5,207 bases of DNA from Acidimicrobiales bacterium (GTDB lineage Bacteria; Actinomycetota; Acidimicrobiia; Acidimicrobiales; Poriferisodalaceae), in the NCBI GenBank assembly GCA_020439485.1, contig JAGQSP010000278.1:1-5207 (forward strand). Reading direction: 5' to 3'. Shown piece after piece: positions 1 through 5,207 of the stretch. A program made the translations under genes and the position numbers. Below the pieces are notes generated by a model. It did no database searches. It was not told where the DNA came from and was given only the letters and a program-made list of their open reading frames with translations. Positions within the stretch are counted from its first letter, which is position 1, and each line of letters opens with the position of its first letter.

Positions 1-114
1 GCCGGCAGCCTCGACGACCTGCGCTTTGGCACCAGGCTCACCCGGGTCACGGGTGCGGGCTTGCGCGAGTCTCACCCACACGACATCGCCGTGACCCGCG
101 ACGAATTGGCCTGA
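1..114 (+). CDS. guaB: IMP dehydrogenase-family protein, C-terminal 37 residues (5' truncated by window edge)
   Basis: Reading frame 1 is open from the left edge to a TGA at 112-114 and gives 37 residues. The segment VTGAGLRESHPHDIAVTRDE closely resembles the extreme C-terminus of bacterial IMP dehydrogenase (E. coli GuaB has GAGIQESHVHDVTITKE there). In IMPDH the Glu-Ser-His triplet (fragment residues 23-25) contributes to the monovalent-cation site across the subunit interface. The enzyme oxidises IMP to XMP with NAD+, the committed step of guanine nucleotide synthesis in the cytoplasm. The protein stops at TRDELA and lacks the usual ...APNY tail, so a GuaB3-like paralogue or other family member is possible. 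The catalytic loop, the CBS pair and the start lie outside the window, so activity cannot be judged. The family assignment rests on one short motif recalled from memory, but that motif is distinctive. Confidence 0.72.
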   Translation, partial: AGSLDDLRFGTRLTRVTGAGLRESHPHDIAVTRDELA

Positions 115-151
115 AGTCACGACGGCTTGGGGCCGTGCCCGGGGTGGCGTG

Positions 152-157
152 TACGGT
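152..157 (+). promoter_or_regulatory. Candidate -10 hexamer (TACGGT) for a leaderless ClC transcript
   Basis: TACGGT fits the actinobacterial TANNNT -10 pattern. It ends 8 bases before the GTG at 166, so transcription would begin at or next to the start codon. A weak TTGGGG at 127-132 lies 19 bases upstream as a possible -35 element. There is no purine-rich Shine-Dalgarno sequence between the hexamer and the GTG. This is inferred from spacing only. Confidence 0.4.
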
Positions 158-165
158 GAAACCCC

Positions 166-1938
166 GTGGCGCTGGGGGCAGACGGGGACGGCAAACGACC
201 GATCGTCGCCGTGTCGCGCACCGGCCCGGTGCAGCTGATGGGCCGCCCGGTTCGTCTCAGCGAGAACCAGCTGTTCGCCGTGTTGGCCGTGGTGGTGGGC
301 CTCGGTGGTGGGCTGTCGGCGGTGGTGTTCCACGAGATGATCGACTTCTTGAGCCACGACGTGTTCGGTCGCATCGACGAGGCGCTCGGTGGTTGGGGCC
401 GGTTCGCTGTGGTGCCAGGGCTGTTGGTCGGCGCCTTGCTGGTGGGGCCGATGGTGACGCGGTGGGCCAGCGAAGCCAAGGGTCACGGTGTGCCCGAGGT
501 CATCGAGGCCGTGGCCGTGCGCGGCGGGCGGATACGGGCCCGGGTGCCCGTGGTGAAGGCCATAGCGTCGGCCATAACCATCAGCTCAGGTGGTTCGGCC
601 GGGCGTGAGGGGCCGATAGTCCAGATCGGCTCAGCGATCGGTTCCATCATCACCCGGCCGTTCAAGATGTCGGACCGTCGCAGGCGCACGTTCGTTGCCG
701 CCGGAGCAGCGGCCGGCATCGCAGCCATCTTCAACGCCCCACTGGCCGGCGTGTTCTTTGCACTAGAGGTCATACTGCGCAGCTTCACCGCACGCGGGTT
801 CTCCACCGTTGTGATCTCGGCGGTAACGGCCAATGCCGTGTGGCGGGTGCTGGTCAGCGACGACCCGGTTCTGACCTCTGAGGTGTACGCGCTCGAAGAA
901 CCGGTCGAGTTGGTGTTCTACGGCCTGCTGGGAATCTCGGCGGCGATAGTCGCCTTGCTGTTCGTCAAGGTGCTCTACATCATCGAGGACTGGTTCGAGG
1001 AGTCTCCGATACGGCCCGAGCTGCGTCCGGTCGTGGGTGCCTTGGCGGTTGGAGCCGTCGGTATCGCTTCGTTCGACCTGTTGGGCGCAGGCCTGGCCGG
1101 CATAGACAAGGCGTTGGCGGGCCAGTTCGCCACCAGCACCCTGCTGTTGTTGGTGTTGGGCAAGATCTTGGCGACGTCGTTCACGTTGGGTTCGGGTGGT
1201 TCGGGTGGCGTGTTCTCGCCCAGCCTGTTCACCGGCGCCCTGTTGGGGGCCCTGTTCGGCGACGTGATCACCGAGCTGTTCCCTGGGTCCTCGGCCCCCG
1301 CCGGAGCCTATGCAGTTGTGGGAATGGCGGCCGTGTTCGCCGCCGCGGCGCAGGCACCCATGTCGTCGATATTCATCGTGTTCGAGATGACCTCGGACTT
1401 TGGCCTGATCATGCCGCTGATGCTGGCCTGTGCTGCCGCGACCGTGGTGTACACGGCCGTCAACCCCAACTCGATCTACATGGAGAAGATCCGCCGAAGG
1501 CACGTGACCATCGACGCTCCTCCAGACCCGAGCGACCTGGCATCGATACCGCTGTCGCATGCCGCCGAGGCCAAGTATCTGTCGATGTTTCGTACCCGCA
1601 CCACCAACGACGCCGTGCGCCTGATGAAGGAAAGCCGCGAGGAGTTCGCGCTCATCGTGGCGCCCGACCGCTCGTACAAAGGGGTGGTTTGGCTGGATGA
1701 CCTCGAGGAACTCGACCCCGATCAGCCCAAGCAACTGATCGAGGTCGCCGACGACGAGCATCCGGTCGGCTACCCAGACAAGTCGCTGGCCGACGGCATG
1801 GCCTTGTTCGAGAGCGGCGTCACCATGGTGCCCATCGTCGACTGGAACCAGCGCCTGTTGGGCGTGGCGACCGCCCAGTCGGTGATCCGCGCCTACGAGG
1901 CGGCCAAGGGCGGCAGGCTCGCCGGCGAACAAGACTGA
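166..1938 (+). CDS. ClC-family chloride channel/transporter with C-terminal CBS-domain pair
   Basis: This 590-residue integral membrane protein should move chloride (or another anion) across the inner membrane, as a homodimer with one pore per subunit. All three ClC signature regions are visible: GHGVPE at 106-111 (canonical GSGIP), GREGP at 146-150 with the external gating glutamate E148, and GGVFSP at 347-352, followed by the pore tyrosine Y438 in NSIYMEK. The membrane domain spans about 35-435. Residues 470-580 form two CBS-like halves (about 472-515 and 524-580), which bind adenine nucleotides in some ClC proteins. Two pore positions are non-canonical: H107 replaces the central serine and V202 replaces the internal proton glutamate (E203 in E. 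coli ClC). So channel versus Cl-/H+ exchanger cannot be told from sequence. The GTG at 166 is preferred because TACGGT lies just upstream; in-frame GTG 211 and ATG 238 are alternatives that would still keep the first membrane helix. It lies 51 bases after the IMPDH-family gene and is probably transcribed separately. Confidence 0.95.
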   Translation: MALGADGDGKRPIVAVSRTGPVQLMGRPVRLSENQLFAVLAVVVGLGGGLSAVVFHEMIDFLSHDVFGRIDEALGGWGRFAVVPGLLVGALLVGPMVTRWASEAKGHGVPEVIEAVAVRGGRIRARVPVVKAIASAITISSGGSAGREGPIVQIGSAIGSIITRPFKMSDRRRRTFVAAGAAAGIAAIFNAPLAGVFFALEVILRSFTARGFSTVVISAVTANAVWRVLVSDDPVLTSEVYALEEPVELVFYGLLGISAAIVALLFVKVLYIIEDWFEESPIRPELRPVVGALAVGAVGIASFDLLGAGLAGIDKALAGQFATSTLLLLVLGKILATSFTLGSGGSGGVFSPSLFTGALLGALFGDVITELFPGSSAPAGAYAVVGMAAVFAAAAQAPMSSIFIVFEMTSDFGLIMPLMLACAAATVVYTAVNPNSIYMEKIRRRHVTIDAPPDPSDLASIPLSHAAEAKYLSMFRTRTTNDAVRLMKESREEFALIVAPDRSYKGVVWLDDLEELDPDQPKQLIEVADDEHPVGYPDKSLADGMALFESGVTMVPIVDWNQRLLGVATAQSVIRAYEAAKGGRLAGEQD

Positions 1939-1990
1939 ACGCTCGGCCGTTACCCGGCAACAACCGCTAGCCCGGGCGATACCTGCAATC

Positions 1991-3286
1991 ATGGGCGACA
2001 TGAGCCGATACGAAGTCGCCATTGCGGGTGCCGGCATCACCGGGTTGGTCACCGCCCTCGAACTCCACGAGCGCGGCCACCGGGTGCGGGTGTTCGAGGA
2101 GGTCAAAGACATCAAGCCCTTGGGCGTGGGGCTGAACATCTTGCCTCACAGCGCTGTTCACCTCGATCGGCTGGGTGTGCTGGACCGCATGCTGGCCAGG
2201 GGCGTCGCGACGTCGAACCTCGACTACATCAACATCCAGGGTCAGACCCTCTGGTCCGAGCCGCGGGGCCTGTCGGCCGGCTATCCGGTTCCGCAGGTCT
2301 CCATGTACCGCGGCGTGCTGCAGTTCGAGCTGTTGGCCGCGGTCAAGGAGCGACTGGGCGATGATGCTGTCGTGTCGGGTATGCGGGCGGTGGCTGGCCG
2401 CGACGAGCCCGACAGCAATCAGGCCGTGCTGACGGTCGAGCACCGCGACTCTGGCGAGCGTGTCGATGTGGTCGCCGACCTCGTCATCGGGTGCGACGGC
2501 ATCCACAGCCGTGTGCGGCGCGAGTTCGCAGGCGACGAGGGCCCGCCGCTGTGGAACGGCCAGATGTTGTGGCGATCGGTCACGCGCATGAAGCCATACC
2601 GCGATGGCCGAACGATGTTCATGGCAGGCACCAACGAGGTCAAGTTGGTCGCGTACCCGCTGACCGAGGTGGGCGATGACGGCATGTGCGACATCAACTG
2701 GATCGCCGAGCTTCGGATGGACCCCAACGACATGCCCGACCGCGAAGACTGGAACCGGCTGGGGCAACGATCGGAGTTCCAGTCACACTTCGCCGACTGG
2801 AACTGGGACTGGCTCGACATCGCGGCGCTGATCGGTGACGGTTCCGGACCTCCGCCCGACGGCGACGGATCGGGTCCGGTATACGTGTTCCCCATGGTCG
2901 ACCGCGACCCGCTCGACACGTGGATAGACGGACGTCTCACCCTGCTTGGTGACGCAGCGCACCCGATGTACCCGGTGGGTTCCAACGGGGCCTCGCAGGG
3001 CATCATCGATGCCGCGGTGCTGGCCCAGGCGCTCGACGACCACCCCACGGTCGCCGAGGCCCTGGTTGCCTACGATGCCGAACGCCGCCCGGCCACAGCG
3101 GCGGTGGTGCGAGCCAATCGCAGCTTCGGACCCGAACGCGTTCTCGACATCGCCTATGAGCGTGCGCCAAACGGCTTCGAGCGCATCGAAGACGTGTTCG
3201 CCGAGGGTGAGCGCGAAGAAATCGTCGGCTCGTACCGGCGCACGGCCGGATTTGCGGTCGATCAGGTGAAAGGCTCCGATGACTGA
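1991..3286 (+). CDS. FAD-dependent monooxygenase, PhzS/salicylate hydroxylase-like (class A flavoprotein)
   Basis: This is a 431-residue cytoplasmic flavoprotein that probably hydroxylates an aromatic or heteroaromatic substrate using NAD(P)H and O2. The N-terminal Rossmann motif GAGITG (13-18) is followed by E36 in RVRVFE, the usual ribose-binding acid. The second FAD/NADPH motif is CDGIHSRVR (168-176), and the third is LLGDAAHP (318-325), which leads into [10 protein letters not shown] conserved YDAERRP follows at 361-367. Length and motif order fit the PhzS-like single-component branch (PhzS hydroxylates 5-methylphenazine-1-carboxylate). No phenazine genes are nearby, so the substrate is unknown. 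The start is ATG 1991 or ATG 2000; both precede the Rossmann strand, and neither has a strong Shine-Dalgarno sequence. The GATACCT just upstream of 1991 is only a poor -10 candidate. The 3' end overlaps the aldolase gene by 8 bases, indicating a two-gene operon. No transmembrane segment or signal peptide is visible. Confidence 0.93.
   Translation: MGDMSRYEVAIAGAGITGLVTALELHERGHRVRVFEEVKDIKPLGVGLNILPHSAVHLDRLGVLDRMLARGVATSNLDYINIQGQTLWSEPRGLSAGYPVPQVSMYRGVLQFELLAAVKERLGDDAVVSGMRAVAGRDEPDSNQAVLTVEHRDSGERVDVVADLVIGCDGIHSRVRREFAGDEGPPLWNGQMLWRSVTRMKPYRDGRTMFMAGTNEVKLVAYPLTEVGDDGMCDINWIAELRMDPNDMPDREDWNRLGQRSEFQSHFADWNWDWLDIAALIGDGSGPPPDGDGSGPVYVFPMVDRDPLDTWIDGRLTLLGDAAHPMYPVGSNGASQGIIDAAVLAQALDDHPTVAEALVAYDAERRPATAAVVRANRSFGPERVLDIAYERAPNGFERIEDVFAEGEREEIVGSYRRTAGFAVDQVKGSDD
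3264..3273 (+). promoter_or_regulatory. Ribosome binding site of the threonine aldolase, inside the upstream gene
   Basis: AGGTGAAAGG lies 5 bases before the ATG at 3279 and is complementary to much of the 16S rRNA 3' tail. It sits inside the last codons of the monooxygenase gene. With the 8-base gene overlap it supports ATG 3279 as the start and suggests translational coupling. Confidence 0.7.
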
Positions 3287-4313
3287 GAACCCACTGCCCG
3301 TCGATCTTCGCAGCGACACGGTCACCAAGCCGTCGGCGGCCATGCGCAAGGCCATGGCCGAAGCCGAGGTCGGCGACGACGTCTATGGCGAGGACCCCAC
3401 GGTCAACCGGCTCGAGCGACACCTCGCCGAGATGCTCGGCGCCGAGGCCGCTGTCTTTTGTTCATCGGGTACCCAGTCGAACCTGATCGGCGTGTTGTCG
3501 CACTGTCAGCGTGGCGACGAATACGTCATCGGCGACAGCTACCACGTCCTGCGACACGAAGCGATGGGCACCGCTGTGTTCGGCAGCGCCGCACCTTTCG
3601 CCATACCGGTGCAGCCCGATGGTGCGGTAGAGGCGGCCGACGTTGTGGCCGCCATCAAGGCCGACGACCAGCACTTCCCCCGCACCCGGCTGCTGTGTCT
3701 GGAGAACACCACCGACGGACGAGCGGTTTCGCTTGACCGTATGAAGGCACCCGCCGAGGCCGCCAGGCAAGCCGGGCTGGGCGTTCACCTCGACGGCGCA
3801 CGAATCTTCAACGCCGCCACCGCACTGGGCTGCGACCCCCGCGACATCGCTGCCGTGGCCGACACCGTCTCGGTATGCCTGTCGAAGGGGCTGGGCGCAC
3901 CGGTTGGGTCTGTTCTGGTTGGGCCCGCAGACAACGTGGCCCGGGCCAGAAGACTTCGCAAGCTCGCCGGTGGGGCCATGCGCCAGGCCGGAATATTGGC
4001 TGCTGCGGGCCTCCATGCGCTCGAGCACCACGTCGCCGGACTGGCCGACGATCACGCCCGAGCCGCCCAGGTGGCCCGCGCCCTGATCGAGCACCCGGCT
4101 TTCGATGTGAGGGAGGGAACAAGTCACACCAACATGGTCTGGCTCACCTGCGACCCCTCCTCCGGTGCTGCTTTTGCCAAGCACATGGCGGGCCAGGGCA
4201 TCAATGTCGGCCGTGGTGGTGCGTCGATGCGCCTGGTGCTGCACCGCGACGTCGACGATGCCGCCCTCGCGGCCATCTTGTCGGCCATCGGTTCGTTCCC
4301 GAATCCCGCCTGA
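3279..4313 (+). CDS. ltaE: Low-specificity L-threonine aldolase (PLP-dependent, fold type I)
   Basis: This 344-residue cytoplasmic enzyme should cleave L-threonine/L-allo-threonine to glycine and acetaldehyde, and may act on other beta-hydroxy-alpha-amino acids. The N-terminal [11 protein letters not shown] (9-19) and [16 protein letters not shown] (31-46) are family hallmarks. SSGTQSNL (62-69) is the PLP-phosphate-binding region, and H89 corresponds to the histidine that stacks on [13 protein letters not shown] (170-179) supplies D172 and R175. The Schiff-base lysine is K203 in [25 protein letters not shown] (231-244) and the substrate-binding arginine R318 in MRLVLHRDV are also present. All expected active-site residues appear intact and the length matches E. 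coli LtaE (about 333 residues). The family also contains phenylserine-type aldolases, so the physiological substrate is less certain than the reaction class. Overlap and ribosome binding site tie its expression to the upstream flavin monooxygenase. Confidence 0.95.
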   Translation: MTENPLPVDLRSDTVTKPSAAMRKAMAEAEVGDDVYGEDPTVNRLERHLAEMLGAEAAVFCSSGTQSNLIGVLSHCQRGDEYVIGDSYHVLRHEAMGTAVFGSAAPFAIPVQPDGAVEAADVVAAIKADDQHFPRTRLLCLENTTDGRAVSLDRMKAPAEAARQAGLGVHLDGARIFNAATALGCDPRDIAAVADTVSVCLSKGLGAPVGSVLVGPADNVARARRLRKLAGGAMRQAGILAAAGLHALEHHVAGLADDHARAAQVARALIEHPAFDVREGTSHTNMVWLTCDPSSGAAFAKHMAGQGINVGRGGASMRLVLHRDVDDAALAAILSAIGSFPNPA

Positions 4314-4333
4314 CCGTGCTGGTCGGCCACACC

Positions 4334-4352
4334 GGGTGAAGGGTGAAGGGTG
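4334..4352 (+). repeat. Short tandem heptamer GGGTGAA, about 2.7 copies
   Basis: Two perfect GGGTGAA copies (4334-4340 and 4341-4347) are followed by a partial third, GGGTG (4348-4352). They lie between the aldolase stop and the lipoprotein start and cover the region where a -35 element would fall for the TAGGCT at 4364. They could be a regulator site or simple slippage; the sequence alone does not decide. Confidence 0.6.
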
Positions 4353-4363
4353 GTTTGCGGTCG

Positions 4364-4369
4364 TAGGCT
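4364..4369 (+). promoter_or_regulatory. Candidate -10 hexamer (TAGGCT) for a leaderless lipoprotein transcript
   Basis: TAGGCT matches TANNNT and ends 7 bases before ATG 4377, placing the likely transcription start at the A of the start codon. No Shine-Dalgarno sequence lies in between. This suggests the lipoprotein has its own promoter even though it follows the aldolase by only 63 bases. It is inferred from pattern and spacing. Confidence 0.5.
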
Positions 4370-4376
4370 CGTCGCC

Positions 4377-5126
4377 ATGAAACCGAAGCTGGCAGGGCTC
4401 ATAGCGCTGGTCGCCGTTCTGGCTGTGCTGGTGGCGGCCTGCTCGGGCGGCAATGACTCGCCGACGGGCGATGGTGCGAGCGACGAGGGCGAGGCCCTGG
4501 ATGCCTCGGCCGAGGTGTTGATGCCCGCGGCCGCCGAGGCCATAGGTGCTGTCAGCAGCGTTCATTTCCAGCTGGAGCGCACTGGCGCGCCGGTTCACAT
4601 CGACCCTGCCGACCTGATCGCTATCGAGGCGGTCGAGGGCAGATGGGTGGCACCCGACAGCGCCGACGCGTTGTTGGAGGTGAAGATCAACGACTCGATC
4701 AACACCAAGCTGGGCGCCGTATCGGTCGACGGCCTGGTCTACCTGTCCAATCCGATCACCGGCGACTTCGAGCCCTTGCCCGACGGATACGACGTCGATC
4801 CCACCGAGTTCTTCGACCCGGTCGACGGCTGGCGTCCGTTGCTGCTGGAGATGTCCGACGTCGAGCTGATCGGCGAGGACGACCGTGCCGGTGGTACTTA
4901 CCACCTTCGCGGTACCGCGCCCGCGTCCAGGGTCGAGAACGTCACCGCAGGCCTGGTCGACGACCAGGATCTCGAACTCGACCTCTGGATCGAAACAGAT
5001 ACGGCCTTGGTGCGAAGCGTCGAGTTCACCAACGACCACGACCTGGGCACCAGCTCGTGGCGCCTCGACCTCGACCGCTACGGCGAAGAGATGACGATCG
5101 AGATACCCGAGAATGTCTCGGGCTGA
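4377..5126 (+). CDS. LppX/LprAFG-type lipoprotein, secreted and lipid-anchored
   Basis: The product is 249 residues from ATG 4377. A short basic N-terminus (MKPK) precedes a hydrophobic stretch at 5-21 and a lipobox VAAC with the lipidated cysteine at C22, followed by a Gly/Ser/Asp-rich linker (23-45). This indicates Sec export, signal peptidase II cleavage and anchoring to the outer face of the membrane. Residues about 45-249 fit the LppX_LprAFG fold: an opening SSVHFQLERTG (60-70), VSVDGLVYLS (115-124), DLWIETDTALVRSVEF (202-217) and a closing YGEEMTIEIPE (235-245). Mycobacterial relatives (LprG, LppX) hold diacyl or triacyl lipids in a hydrophobic cavity and help move them to the cell surface. 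A GTG at 4350 would add nine residues before the signal peptide and is unlikely. The 3' end overlaps a probable membrane-protein gene by 14 bases. The family call is from pattern recognition; the ligand is unknown. Confidence 0.85.
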   Translation: MKPKLAGLIALVAVLAVLVAACSGGNDSPTGDGASDEGEALDASAEVLMPAAAEAIGAVSSVHFQLERTGAPVHIDPADLIAIEAVEGRWVAPDSADALLEVKINDSINTKLGAVSVDGLVYLSNPITGDFEPLPDGYDVDPTEFFDPVDGWRPLLLEMSDVELIGEDDRAGGTYHLRGTAPASRVENVTAGLVDDQDLELDLWIETDTALVRSVEFTNDHDLGTSSWRLDLDRYGEEMTIEIPENVSG

Positions 5127-5207
5127 GGCACAGCCAGCCTCAACCGCCAGCGCTCGGCCTGCGGCCGGTTCGCGCTGGGTGATGTTCGCGGTTGGCTGGG
5201 CGGTGTT
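5113..5207 (+). CDS. N-terminus of a probable integral membrane transporter (3' truncated by window edge)
   Basis: An ATG at 5113, in a different frame from the lipoprotein and overlapping its last 14 bases, opens a frame that runs unbroken to the right edge and gives 31 residues. Residues 1-21 are polar, rich in Ala/Pro/Ser, with Arg at 3, 15 and 21. From W22 the sequence turns hydrophobic (WVMFAVGWAV), as at the start of a first transmembrane helix; the preceding arginines fit the positive-inside rule. This layout is common in major facilitator superfamily proteins, and an LprG-like lipoprotein followed by an MFS transporter is known in mycobacteria (lprG-Rv1410c). An internal ATG at 5182 is an alternative start. 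No strong ribosome binding site precedes 5113, so expression may depend on translational coupling. MFS identity is inferred from context, as only one partial helix is visible. Confidence 0.55.
   Translation, partial: MSRAEAQPASTASARPAAGSRWVMFAVGWAV

Noticed and set aside
122..136. Small hairpin (5-bp stem ACGGC/GCCGT, 5-base loop) after the IMPDH-family stop
   Set aside because: The stem is short and no T tract follows, so I do not call it a terminator; such hairpins are common by chance in GC-rich DNA.
1970..1977. Palindrome GCCCGGGC in the gap before the monooxygenase gene
   Set aside because: An 8-base GC palindrome is expected by chance at this composition and has no spaced partner that would suggest an operator.
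1978..1984. GATACCT as a -10 element for the monooxygenase gene
   Set aside because: It does not match TANNNT at the spacing seen at the other two starts; transcription may come from here or from further upstream, but the sequence does not support a call.
763..2139. Long open frame on the - strand (about 458 codons) opposite the ClC gene
   Set aside because: It spans the end of the ClC gene and the start of the monooxygenase gene, has no recognisable motif, and is explained by few stop codons in the complement of GC-rich coding sequence.
1967..2767. Open frame on the - strand (about 266 codons) opposite the monooxygenase
   Set aside because: Its His/Val/Asp/Gln-rich translation has no family signature and no plausible promoter or ribosome binding site; the opposing flavoprotein has all three FAD motifs.
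4350..4376. Earlier GTG start for the lipoprotein at 4350
   Set aside because: It would add nine residues ahead of a signal peptide that already begins correctly at ATG 4377, and it would place the likely -10 hexamer inside the coding region.
3462..5039. Long open frame on the - strand (about 525 codons) opposite the aldolase and lipoprotein genes
   Set aside because: It crosses two + strand genes with clear family motifs and an intergenic promoter. Its translation is a Gly/Arg/Gln/His/Val-rich mix without domains or membrane segments, as expected for the antisense shadow of high-GC codons.

Overview
The window is a stretch of high-GC chromosome (about two-thirds G+C by eye, strong G/C preference at third codon positions). 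Every gene I can support lies on the + strand. Gene order, codon use, an LppX/LprG-type lipoprotein and TANNNT hexamers placed just before start codons all suggest a high-GC actinobacterium, possibly an environmental lineage such as Acidimicrobiia. The phylum-level guess is an inference and the class-level guess is weak. There is no tRNA, rRNA, CRISPR array, insertion sequence or integrase, and no gene-free stretch longer than about 65 bases.

Layout: (1) bases 1-114 are the last 37 codons of an IMP dehydrogenase-family gene, recognised by its GAGLRESHPHD tail. (2) 166-1938 encodes a ClC-family chloride channel/transporter with a C-terminal CBS-domain pair. It keeps the external gating glutamate but has Val at the internal proton-glutamate position and His at the central serine position. 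(3) 1991-3286 encodes a class A FAD-dependent monooxygenase related to PhzS/salicylate hydroxylase. (4) 3279-4313 encodes a PLP-dependent low-specificity L-threonine aldolase that overlaps gene 3 by 8 bases and has a good ribosome binding site inside gene 3, so the two are probably translationally coupled. (5) 4377-5126 encodes a secreted LppX/LprAFG-type lipoprotein with a clear lipobox. (6) From 5113 a new reading frame starts inside the end of the lipoprotein gene and runs off the right edge. Its 31 visible residues look like the cytoplasmic N-terminus and first membrane segment of a transporter.

Functionally this is mostly housekeeping and accessory metabolism, not one system. Two pairs deserve attention. 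The monooxygenase-aldolase overlap suggests a shared substrate or pathway. The lipoprotein-membrane protein overlap recalls the mycobacterial lprG-Rv1410c (P55) operon, in which an LprG lipoprotein and an MFS transporter handle triacylglycerol/lipoglycan export. Two starts (166 and 4377) have a TANNNT hexamer 7-8 bases upstream and no convincing Shine-Dalgarno sequence, consistent with leaderless transcripts. I do not see convincing evidence for a previously undescribed biological system in this window.
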